Source: Clostridia bacterium (GTDB lineage Bacteria; Bacillota; Clostridia; Oscillospirales; CAG-382). Taken from it: a stretch of DNA of 23,799 nucleotides. The notes below the pieces were generated by a model that saw only the letters and a program-made list of their open reading frames with translations, did not search any database and had not been told where the DNA came from. Each line of letters opens with the position of its first letter. The first letter of the stretch is position 1. This document shows positions 14,539-22,429 of the stretch, in pieces. A program made the position numbers and the translations under genes. The stretch is taken from NCBI GenBank assembly GCA_900757905.1, contig CAAEPN010000221.1:1-23799 (forward strand), read 5' to 3'.

Positions 14539-15579
14539 ATGAAAAAGCACGCCAATATTCCGGTCTTTATTCCGCATGAGGGCTGTCCGAACGCCTGTGT
14601 TTTCTGCAATCAATGCGCGATCACGGGCGAGCACGAAAAGGCGGATCGCGACATCCGCCCGGAAATCGACGCGGCACTCAAAAGTGTGTCTTTGCCGGCT
14701 TCGGACGTTCAGATCGCCTTTTTCGGCGGCAGTTTTACCGGAATCGACCGATCCCTCATGGTTCGTCTGCTTGACGACGCGTATGCGTATGTGCGCGCCG
14801 GAAAAGTCGATTCTATCCGGCTTTCCACCCGGCCGGACTACATTTCGGCGGAAATTCTCGATATTCTCAAATCTCACGGCGTGAAAAGCGTCGAGCTCGG
14901 CATTCAGAGCATGGACGAAAAGGTGCTTGCGCTTGCAAAGCGCGGCCATACGGTCTCGGACAGCACACGTGCCTGCGCCCTTATCAAGGCTTACGGCTTT
15001 GAGCTTGTGGGGCAAATGATGTTGGGATTACCCGGCTCGACCGGGAAAAGCGAAGCGGCCACGGCAAAAGCGCTTGCCGCCCTGCACTGCGACGCGGCGC
15101 GTATCTATCCGACCGTGGTATTTGAGAACACCGAGCTATGCCGGATGACAAAGGACGGCGCGTATCTGCCGCTCACGGTCGAAGAGGCCGTAACGCGCGG
15201 CGCGGCGGTACTCGAAGCACTGATAGAGGGCGGCGTAAAGCCCATTCGCATCGGGCTTCAGGCAACCGAGGCATTGAGCGTTGGAAGCGAGGTCTATGCC
15301 GGAGCCAATCACAGCGCACTCGGCGAAAAGATCGAGGGCGAATACTACCGGCGTCTGCTACGGAAAGAAACGGAAAAGCTGTGCACAAGCCGTGCGGACA
15401 AGCCGGAAACGCTCACGGTGCTATGCGCGCCCGGCGAAGAATCCAAGGTATCCGGGCAAAATAAAACCAACCGGCTATGGCTTGCCGAAACGCTTTTCGG
15501 CACACAAGAGATCCACCGCATAAAAATTCGGCCGCAGAGCGGCATTCTGCCGTATACGGTCGTTATAAGGCCATTTTGA
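14539..15579 (+). CDS. Radical SAM protein, Elp3-like (no acetyltransferase domain)
   Basis: Radical SAM enzyme of unknown substrate. The 346-residue product starts with an iron-sulfur binding motif CPNACVFC (Cys16, Cys20, Cys23), then FFGGSFTG, STRPDYI, VELGIQSMDEKVL and GLPGSTG, the order seen in the Elp3/oxygen-independent-coproporphyrinogen-like group, with the C-terminal Radical_SAM_C-type region. There is no GNAT domain as in true Elp3. A homologue between rnc and smc is common in Clostridia, which hints at an RNA-related role, but no function is established. No clear ribosome binding site precedes the ATG, which lies two bases after the rnc stop, so translation is probably coupled. Confidence 0.85.
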   Translation: MKKHANIPVFIPHEGCPNACVFCNQCAITGEHEKADRDIRPEIDAALKSVSLPASDVQIAFFGGSFTGIDRSLMVRLLDDAYAYVRAGKVDSIRLSTRPDYISAEILDILKSHGVKSVELGIQSMDEKVLALAKRGHTVSDSTRACALIKAYGFELVGQMMLGLPGSTGKSEAATAKALAALHCDAARIYPTVVFENTELCRMTKDGAYLPLTVEEAVTRGAAVLEALIEGGVKPIRIGLQATEALSVGSEVYAGANHSALGEKIEGEYYRRLLRKETEKLCTSRADKPETLTVLCAPGEESKVSGQNKTNRLWLAETLFGTQEIHRIKIRPQSGILPYTVVIRPF

Positions 15580-15606
15580 CGGCACAACATAAAGGACGGT
15601 AAAAAT

Positions 15607-18600
15607 TTGTATTTAAAAGCACTGGAACTCCGGGGATTCAAATCGTTTCCCGACAAGACGCGCTTAGAATTCGAAAAGGGCGTGACCGCCGTTGTCGGCC
15701 CGAACGGCAGCGGAAAATCGAATATTTCCGACGCGGTACGGTGGGTTCTCGGCGAAATGTCGCCCAAAAGCCTTCGCGGCTCGAAAATGGAGGACGTTAT
15801 TTTCGCCGGTACCGCCAAACGCTCCCAAACCGGCTTCTGTGAGGTATCCATCATCATCGATAATTCCGCGTCCGAGCTGCCAAATGACGCCGCTGAGGTC
15901 AAGGTCACCCGTAAATTCTTCCGTTCGGGCGACAGTGAATACCGTATCAACGACAAGCCAAGCCGCTTGAAGGATATTTACGAGTTATTCTTGAACACCG
16001 GTATCGGCCGCGAAGGCTATTCGGTCATCGGACAGGGCAAAATCGCCGAGGTGCTCTCCCAAAAGAGCGACGAGCGCCGCCATATTTTCGAGGAAGCCGC
16101 CGGCATTTCCAAATACCGTTACCGCAAGAACGACGCTCAAAAGAAATTGGCCGAGACCGATACCAACCTCATTCGCTTGACCGATATCGCGTCCGAGATA
16201 AGTACGCGCTTAGGCCCGCTCGAAAAAGACGCAGAAAACGCAAAAAAGTATCTGGTGCTTGCCGAGCAAAAGAAAAATTTAGAGGTCGCTCTGTGGCTCG
16301 AACGGCTGTTAAAGGCTGATTCGGCAGCAAAACGCCTTGAAAGCGAACACGCCGAAGCCGAGAAAAGCTACGCCGAAAAAGAGCGCGAGCTTGAGCTTTC
16401 CGAAGCCGCTCTTGACGGTATCTTCAACAAAAAGCAATTTGTCACCAACAAGGCGGAAAACACACGGCGTGAGATCTCCGAATTAGAGGAGGAAAAGAAC
16501 CGCCTTGAAAAGCTGCGTTCCATTTCGGAAAACGACGTTTCCCACTTGAACGAACGCAAAAACGAGGTGGCCGCCGGCATTCGTCTTGCCGAAACCGAAA
16601 CAGCTAAGGGAATCGAAGCCGACTTTGCTGCGGCTGTGTCAAAAAAAGAGGAAAAAAGCACTGCGCTTGCTTCCCATGCCGCCGCCATCGATTCTCTGCG
16701 CGCCCACGTTGCAGACGAAGAAAAAAGGCGCGATGAGATCGACGCGTCGCTCGAAAAGGCTGACGCAGATATCCGCGCGTTATCCGAAAAGGTCACCGAC
16801 TTAAAAATTCGCGAAGCCGCCGAAATGAACTCGGAAAAATCCGAGACCGAGCGCAAAAACTTTTTACAGGCGGAAATCACCAAGCAAACCGAAGAGCTTG
16901 AACAGACCTATAAATTCCATGAAGCCGCCGAAGCGAGAAAAAAGGAATTCGAAGCCGAGAAAAAGCAACTGGACGACGACATCGCCGCCGAAAAAAGCAC
17001 GCTCGACGAGCTTCGCACCAAAAAAGAAACCTATCAGCGCCAGAAAAACGAATATGCCGCCGCCTATGCCGCCGACACACACCGCCGCGAAACGCTTGTC
17101 AAAATGGACGCGCTGCTCGAAGGATATCCCGGAAGCGTCAAGGCAGTCATGAACGCCCGCGAGCTTTCCGGCATCTGCGGCCCGGTCTCTCGGCTGCTCA
17201 CGGTGGACGGCGAATATGTCACTGCGATCGAAATCGCCTTGGGCGCCGCCGTTTCCAACATCATCGTAGAGGACGAAAACAGCGCCAAGGCCGCCATCCG
17301 GCACTTAAAAGACACGCATGCCGGCCGCGCTACCTTCCTGCCGCTCACCTCGGTCAACGGCAAAATGCTAAACGAGCCGACGCTTGCGTCTTGCCGCGGT
17401 TACATCGGCGTTGCAAGCACGCTCATTTCCTGCGACAAAAAATACGACGGCGTTGCCGCCTATCTTCTCGGCCGCACTGTGGTGGCCGACAATCTCGACA
17501 ATGCGTCGTTCATGGCGCGCAAATACGGCTTCCGCTACAAGGTCGTCACGCTCGACGGGCAGGTCGTCAACGCCGGCGGTTCGTATACCGGCGGTTCGGC
17601 CGCCTTCAAAACCGGCGTGATGAGCCGTTCGTCCGACATTGCCGCACTCGACAAGACCATTGCCGAGACGCTTGCCGCCGCTAAAAAGCTGAACGAACAG
17701 ATCGCCGAGAACGAAGCCGCTATCGCCGAAAGCACCGAATATATCGAAAGCCTGCAAAACGACCTTTCCAACGCACAAAACGGTCTGTACCGCAGTGAAA
17801 ACGATATGGCTCTGCACAAGGAGCACATCGATGCCTGCTCCGAGCGCTTAAAGGCCATGAACGCCCAGCTCGACGAGTATGATTCGGCAAAGATCAGGGA
17901 ACGCCTGTCGGCGCTGTCCGCCAAACGTGCCGAAGCAGAGCTTGACGCCGAAGAAGCCGCACGAAAACGTGCCGAGCTTGACAAAGCGGCCGACGAGATA
18001 TACGAAAAGCTCGAACAAGCCAAAAAAGAGCTTGCCGATTTGCAGTTAACGGCGCTTTCCGTACAGAAAGATGTGGAAAACGCCGAGGAAAATATCCGTT
18101 CGCTCGAAAACAAACGCGCTGAGAACCAAAAGAAGATAAGCGCGTTAAGAGAGGAAAAGGACGCTCTCGAAAAGCGTCTGTCCGGCATCGCGTTTGATAT
18201 GGAAAGCGGCCAAAAAGCGCTTGAGGACGCCGTAAAGGCCGTTGAAACCGCGAAGAGCGCGCTTGCAGCTTTGTTAAAGGAAGCCGAAGAGCTTGAACGC
18301 GCTTCCGGCACTGCTCGTGAAAACCAAAAGGGACTCATGCGCGACAAAGAGGTCTTTTTCGAGCAGATGACGCGGCTTGCCTCGTCCCTCGAAAACAGCC
18401 GGAATGAATACGATACGCTTACCGCAAAGCTCTTTGAGGAGTATTCCCTCTCCTATTCCGAGGCCATCGCCTTAGATCTGCCAAAGCCCGAACCGGGTGC
18501 GGACAAGGAGCTTGCGTCGATAAAGGGAAAGATACGCGCACTCGGCCATATCAATGTCGGCGCAGTGGAGGAATACAAAGAGACAAAGGAACGCTACGAC

Positions 18601-19161
18601 TTTTTGAGCAAGCAGATAACCGACCTTGAAGAAGCCAAAAAGAGCCTTGAAAACATCATCAAACGCTTAGAAACGGACATGAAGCGCATGTTTGCCGAAG
18701 CGGTGGAAAAGATCGGGACAAGCTTCAAGCGCGTCTTTACCGAGCTTTTCGGCGGCGGCAGTGCGGAAATTGTCATTACCGACCCGGAAAACATGCTCGA
18801 ATCCGGCATTGAAATCAACATCCAACCGCCCGGAAAGACCGTCAAGAACATATCCTTGCTCTCCGGCGGCGAGCAGGCGTTTACCGCGATCGCATTATAT
18901 TTTGCCATTCTCGAAGTCAATCCGGCTCCGTTCTACATTTTCGACGAGATCGAAGCGGCGCTTGACGATGTCAACGTCAACCGTTTCGCCGCCTATGTCA
19001 AAAAGCACGCCGACACACAGTTTATCATCATCACCCACCGCCGCGGCACCATGGAGGTCGCCGACACCATGTACGGCGTGACCATGCAGGAAAAGGGCGT
19101 TTCCAGCTTCCTAAAGGTCAACATCGACGATGTGGAATCCAAGACCGGCGTCAAGCTGTAA
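15607..19161 (+). CDS. smc: Chromosome segregation protein SMC
   Basis: ATPase of the SMC-ScpAB condensin that compacts and separates sister chromosomes. The 1184-residue product has the usual architecture: an N-terminal Walker A (GPNGSGKS, 31-38), a long charged coiled coil, a hinge at about residues 505-665 with conserved glycines at its end (GGSYTGGSAAF), the returning coiled coil, the ABC signature LLSGGEQAF (Ser1086) and Walker B FYIFDEIEAALDD (Asp1113, Glu1114). The start is TTG at 15607 with AAGGACGG 7 bases upstream; family members begin with exactly this MYLK(A)LELRGFKSF pattern. It sits directly before ftsY, a conserved pair. Confidence 0.98.
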   Translation: MYLKALELRGFKSFPDKTRLEFEKGVTAVVGPNGSGKSNISDAVRWVLGEMSPKSLRGSKMEDVIFAGTAKRSQTGFCEVSIIIDNSASELPNDAAEVKVTRKFFRSGDSEYRINDKPSRLKDIYELFLNTGIGREGYSVIGQGKIAEVLSQKSDERRHIFEEAAGISKYRYRKNDAQKKLAETDTNLIRLTDIASEISTRLGPLEKDAENAKKYLVLAEQKKNLEVALWLERLLKADSAAKRLESEHAEAEKSYAEKERELELSEAALDGIFNKKQFVTNKAENTRREISELEEEKNRLEKLRSISENDVSHLNERKNEVAAGIRLAETETAKGIEADFAAAVSKKEEKSTALASHAAAIDSLRAHVADEEKRRDEIDASLEKADADIRALSEKVTDLKIREAAEMNSEKSETERKNFLQAEITKQTEELEQTYKFHEAAEARKKEFEAEKKQLDDDIAAEKSTLDELRTKKETYQRQKNEYAAAYAADTHRRETLVKMDALLEGYPGSVKAVMNARELSGICGPVSRLLTVDGEYVTAIEIALGAAVSNIIVEDENSAKAAIRHLKDTHAGRATFLPLTSVNGKMLNEPTLASCRGYIGVASTLISCDKKYDGVAAYLLGRTVVADNLDNASFMARKYGFRYKVVTLDGQVVNAGGSYTGGSAAFKTGVMSRSSDIAALDKTIAETLAAAKKLNEQIAENEAAIAESTEYIESLQNDLSNAQNGLYRSENDMALHKEHIDACSERLKAMNAQLDEYDSAKIRERLSALSAKRAEAELDAEEAARKRAELDKAADEIYEKLEQAKKELADLQLTALSVQKDVENAEENIRSLENKRAENQKKISALREEKDALEKRLSGIAFDMESGQKALEDAVKAVETAKSALAALLKEAEELERASGTARENQKGLMRDKEVFFEQMTRLASSLENSRNEYDTLTAKLFEEYSLSYSEAIALDLPKPEPGADKELASIKGKIRALGHINVGAVEEYKETKERYDFLSKQITDLEEAKKSLENIIKRLETDMKRMFAEAVEKIGTSFKRVFTELFGGGSAEIVITDPENMLESGIEINIQPPGKTVKNISLLSGGEQAFTAIALYFAILEVNPAPFYIFDEIEAALDDVNVNRFAAYVKKHADTQFIIITHRRGTMEVADTMYGVTMQEKGVSSFLKVNIDDVESKTGVKL

Positions 19162-19182
19162 TTATTTGAAAGGACAACAACT

Positions 19183-20115
19183 ATGGGATTTTTTGAACGT
19201 CTGAAAGAGGGGTTGCGCAAAACCAAGGAATCGATCTTCGGACAGGTCAACAGCATTTTCAAGCACTTTACCAAAGTCGATGAGGAAATGCTTGAAGAGC
19301 TTGAAGAGGTGCTTATCGCATCCGACCTCGGTGTAAACGTCACCGAAACCATCATCGAAACGCTTCGCGACCGCATTAAGGAAAAGCACCTGACCGACCC
19401 GGAGGAGGCGCGCCGCGAGCTGATCTCTATTTTAGAAGAAATTATCGGCGAAAACGAGGGGTTAAAGCTCGATACCAAGCCGTCGGTGGTTTTCGTCATC
19501 GGCGTCAACGGTGTGGGAAAGACTACGTCGATCGCCAAAATGGCGCATTTTTTGAAACAACAGGGCAAGTCGGTGGCTCTTGCCGCCGCAGATACCTTCC
19601 GTGCCGCCGCTATCGATCAGCTTGAGATCTGGGCAGACCGCGTCGGCGTGCCGATCATCAAGCACACTGAAGGTTCTGACCCGGCCGCCGTCGTTTTTGA
19701 CGCGGCAAACTACGTCAAAAGTCATGGGACGGACGTTCTCATTGTCGATACGGCAGGCCGCCTGCACGTCAAAAAAAATCTTATGGACGAGCTTGCCAAG
19801 ATAGGCCGCGTGCTTGACCGGGAATTACCGGGCTGTTCGCGTGAAAACCTGCTTGTACTCGACGCAGTCACCGGGCAAAACGCCATAAATCAGGCAAAGG
19901 AATTCACCCATGCCGCCGATATCACCGGCATCATCTTGACCAAACTCGACGGCACCGCCAAGGGCGGCGTCATCATCTCGGTCAAGAGCGAGCTTGGCAT
20001 TCCCGTCAAATTCATCGGCGTCGGCGAGCAAATGGACGACTTGCAGCCGTTTGACCGCGAGCAGTTTGTCAACGCGCTGTTCAACGAAAGCGAAACGTCT
20101 GCCGGCGAAGATTAA
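19183..20115 (+). CDS. ftsY: Signal recognition particle receptor FtsY
   Basis: Receptor GTPase that docks the signal recognition particle at the membrane so that membrane proteins are inserted during translation. The 310-residue product has an N-terminal helical region with a short amphipathic start (MGFFERLKEGLRKTKE), without the long acidic A domain of enterobacteria, and the NG domain: G1 GVNGVGKTT (107-115), DTFRAAA, DTAGR (189-193), TKLDG (253-257) and GVGEQMDDLQPFD. AAAGGA is 8 bases before the ATG. It follows smc by 21 bases. Confidence 0.98.
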   Translation: MGFFERLKEGLRKTKESIFGQVNSIFKHFTKVDEEMLEELEEVLIASDLGVNVTETIIETLRDRIKEKHLTDPEEARRELISILEEIIGENEGLKLDTKPSVVFVIGVNGVGKTTSIAKMAHFLKQQGKSVALAAADTFRAAAIDQLEIWADRVGVPIIKHTEGSDPAAVVFDAANYVKSHGTDVLIVDTAGRLHVKKNLMDELAKIGRVLDRELPGCSRENLLVLDAVTGQNAINQAKEFTHAADITGIILTKLDGTAKGGVIISVKSELGIPVKFIGVGEQMDDLQPFDREQFVNALFNESETSAGED

Positions 20116-20137
20116 ATAACCGAAAGGAATCCGATCT

Positions 20138-20737
20138 ATGAAAATCGTTGTTGCGACCAAAAACGCGCATAAGGTCAAGGAGCTGTCCGAAATGCTGTCC
20201 ATCGACGGAATCGAGCTTGTTACGCTTTCCGATATGGGCTTTACCGGCGAAATCGAGGAAAACGGCTCGACCTTTGCCGAAAATGCGCTTATCAAGGCGC
20301 GTGCGGCGCGGGACTTATACCAGCTCCCTGCCCTTGCGGACGATTCGGGTCTTTGCGTGGACGCGTTAAACGGCGAACCGGGTATTTACTCAGCGCGCTA
20401 TGCATCAGAGGACGGCGAAAACGCGAGCGACAAGGCCAACGTCGAAAAATTATTAGACAAGCTAAAGGGAATCCCAAGCGGCGAACGCACGGCACGCTTT
20501 TTGTGCGCGATCGCGCTCGTTCTGCCGGACGGCACCGAAAAAACGGTCACCGGCGCGTGCGAGGGCGTTATTACAAGCGAAGTCCGAGGGAATGGCGGAT
20601 TCGGCTATGACCCGGTCTTTTACTATGTTCCCTATTGCAAGACCTTTGGCGAAGCCGCCGAAGAAGAAAAAAATGCAGTCAGCCACCGGGCGAATGCCGT
20701 CCGGCTCATCAAAAAGGAACTGCTCCAATTACTTTAA
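20138..20737 (+). CDS. rdgB: XTP/dITP diphosphatase (RdgB/HAM1 family)
   Basis: Removes non-canonical purine nucleotides such as dITP and XTP from the pool, releasing pyrophosphate. The 199-residue product begins IVVATKNAHKVKEL and shows FAENALIKA, ALADDSGLCVDAL, GIYSARYA, GGFGYDPVF and SHRANA, which together cover the substrate pocket and metal site of the family. GAAAGGA is placed about 10 bases before the ATG. It lies between ftsY and yhbY in the same direction. Confidence 0.97.
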   Translation: MKIVVATKNAHKVKELSEMLSIDGIELVTLSDMGFTGEIEENGSTFAENALIKARAARDLYQLPALADDSGLCVDALNGEPGIYSARYASEDGENASDKANVEKLLDKLKGIPSGERTARFLCAIALVLPDGTEKTVTGACEGVITSEVRGNGGFGYDPVFYYVPYCKTFGEAAEEEKNAVSHRANAVRLIKKELLQLL

Positions 20738-20761
20738 AAATACATTACGAGGTTAAATTCT

Positions 20762-21073
20762 ATGTCAGCATCCGCACTCACATCCAAAGAACGCGCTTAT
20801 TTGCGCTCTCTTGCCAATACCATGGACCCGATCTTCCAATTCGGCAAGGGCGGCGTTTCGGATAATTTCATCAAGCAGATCGATGACGCGCTTGAAGCAC
20901 GCGAGCTTATCAAGATCACACTTTTAGAAAACGCCGACGCCGACCCCAAAGAGGTCGCCGCCGTACTGTGCGAAAAAGCGCACTGCCAAAGCGTGCAGAT
21001 CATCGGCCGCCGCATTGTCCTCTACCGCATGGCACGCGACAAGGACAAGCGCAAGATTACGCTTCCGCGTTAG
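20762..21073 (+). CDS. yhbY: YhbY-family CRM-domain RNA-binding protein
   Basis: Small RNA-binding protein linked to assembly of the large ribosomal subunit. The 103-residue product is a single CRM domain: LTSKERAYLRSLA, the GKGG loop (28-31), LEARELIKITLLENA and the end VQIIGRRIVLYR. Length is typical. CGAGG lies 9 bases before the ATG. Some annotations call this family YqeI in Bacillus. nadD begins 6 bases after its stop. Confidence 0.95.
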   Translation: MSASALTSKERAYLRSLANTMDPIFQFGKGGVSDNFIKQIDDALEARELIKITLLENADADPKEVAAVLCEKAHCQSVQIIGRRIVLYRMARDKDKRKITLPR

Positions 21074-21079
21074 AACGCC

Positions 21080-21682
21080 ATGAAGATCGGACTGTTTGGC
21101 GGCTCGTTCAATCCGCCTCACTTAGGGCATACTGCGCTTGCAGAAGATTTTTACACGGCAAGCGGCGCGGATCTGCTCATTGTCATGCCGTCGTTTTTGC
21201 CGCCGCACAAGGCGGCTTCCGCCATTCCGGCGCGCGACCGGCTTGCCATGACGCGTCTTGCTTTTCTGAAGCTTGGCGAAAAGGGCGTCAACTACACGGT
21301 GAGCGACTACGAGATACAGCGCCGCGACACCAGCTACACGTTTGAGACCGTGCGGTATCTCTTGGCAAAATATGCCGAAAAAGAGCTTATGCTCTGCGTC
21401 GGCAGCGATATGTTCCTAAGCTTTGAGACTTGGAAAAACGCCGAAGAGCTGTTAAAAAACTGTCATTTATACACCAAAGCGCGGCACAGCGGCGAAAAGG
21501 CGGCGCTTGACGCCTATGCCGCCGTCCTAAAGGAAAAATATGGTACGAAATCGACGGTCATGGACGGCACGGTCGTTGATATTTCCAGCACCGAATTGCG
21601 CGTGCCGGAGTATACGACCGGAGACACGCTTCTCGATCCGAATGTACGCGCTTATGCCCAAACGCATGGGTTATATGTTTAA
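21080..21682 (+). CDS. nadD: Nicotinate-nucleotide adenylyltransferase
   Basis: Joins ATP and nicotinate mononucleotide to give deamido-NAD, an essential step of NAD synthesis. The 200-residue product has the nucleotidyltransferase motif GGSFNPPHLGH at its start, the PPHK loop, a central GSDMFLSFETW and the C-terminal ISSTELR. No Shine-Dalgarno sequence is visible in the 6-base gap after yhbY, so translation is probably coupled. The order yhbY-nadD-yqeK matches many Firmicutes. Confidence 0.97.
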   Translation: MKIGLFGGSFNPPHLGHTALAEDFYTASGADLLIVMPSFLPPHKAASAIPARDRLAMTRLAFLKLGEKGVNYTVSDYEIQRRDTSYTFETVRYLLAKYAEKELMLCVGSDMFLSFETWKNAEELLKNCHLYTKARHSGEKAALDAYAAVLKEKYGTKSTVMDGTVVDISSTELRVPEYTTGDTLLDPNVRAYAQTHGLYV

Positions 21683-21727
21683 AAAATCAAATTTAAGAAA
21701 ATATTAAGAAACGGTCTGATGTGAAAA

Positions 21728-22408
21728 ATGAAAGAAATGCCCCAGAATCCGGCGTCCGATTCGCTTGCAGAGCGCATACGGGCGCGCCTTCCCGAATTTA
21801 TCGGAGAAAAACGGCTGAATCACACTTTTTTTGTAGAAAAAGAAGCAATAGCTCTTGCCGAATCGCTCGATATGGTGTATAATATAAGCGACGCGCAAAA
21901 AAACGATTTGCGTGCCGCGGCGCTTCTTCACGATATTACCAAAGAAATGCCGCTCGAAAAGCAGCTTGAGCTATGCGGAAAATACGGCGTCGACGCCGGA
22001 AAATATCCGTCATGCGCCGTGCTGCATGGGCGCACGGCCGCCTTCCTCGGCCGCGAGCTGTTCGGAACTTGTGTGAACGACCTCATTTTCTCCGCCGTGT
22101 TCAATCACACGACCGGAAAAGAAGCGATGAGCGTCTTTGACAAGATTCTATTTCTTGCCGACTATATCGAACCGTCCCGGACGCACGGTTCCTGCAAGAA
22201 ACTGCGCGCATTCTATTACGAGAGCCTGCAAAAACGCGGCGGCAAAGCGGCCGGCGAAATTTTGGACGAGGCCTGCCTTGCCTGCCTTGACGACACGCTC
22301 TCCTATCTTTTAGCAAAAGGGAACATTATCGACCTCGAAACCGTCAAAGCAAGGAACAGTTTCCTTGCCAAAGGAACGCCGACAAAAAACGCCGACGCTC
22401 ACGGCTAA
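21728..22408 (+). CDS. yqeK: HD-domain hydrolase YqeK (probable Ap4A hydrolase)
   Basis: Members of this family split diadenosine tetraphosphate symmetrically into ADP. The 226-residue product has an HD metal-binding site: His32 (RLNHTFFVEKEA), His68-Asp69 (LLHDITKE), the later His in VLHGRTAA and VFNHTTG, and Asp in FLADYIEPSR. It is slightly longer than usual, with an extra tail. No proper ribosome binding site precedes the ATG at 21728; an ATG three codons later is no better. The 45 bases before it are strongly AT-rich. Placement after nadD is the usual one. Confidence 0.93.
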   Translation: MKEMPQNPASDSLAERIRARLPEFIGEKRLNHTFFVEKEAIALAESLDMVYNISDAQKNDLRAAALLHDITKEMPLEKQLELCGKYGVDAGKYPSCAVLHGRTAAFLGRELFGTCVNDLIFSAVFNHTTGKEAMSVFDKILFLADYIEPSRTHGSCKKLRAFYYESLQKRGGKAAGEILDEACLACLDDTLSYLLAKGNIIDLETVKARNSFLAKGTPTKNADAHG

Positions 22409-22429
22409 CCAAAGAAAGGTTGAACGACT

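Noticed and set aside
17535..18347. A 270-codon open frame antisense to smc
   Set aside because: It is Ser/Ala/Phe-rich, the mirror of the coiled-coil Glu/Lys/Ala codons of smc, and shows no recognisable domain.
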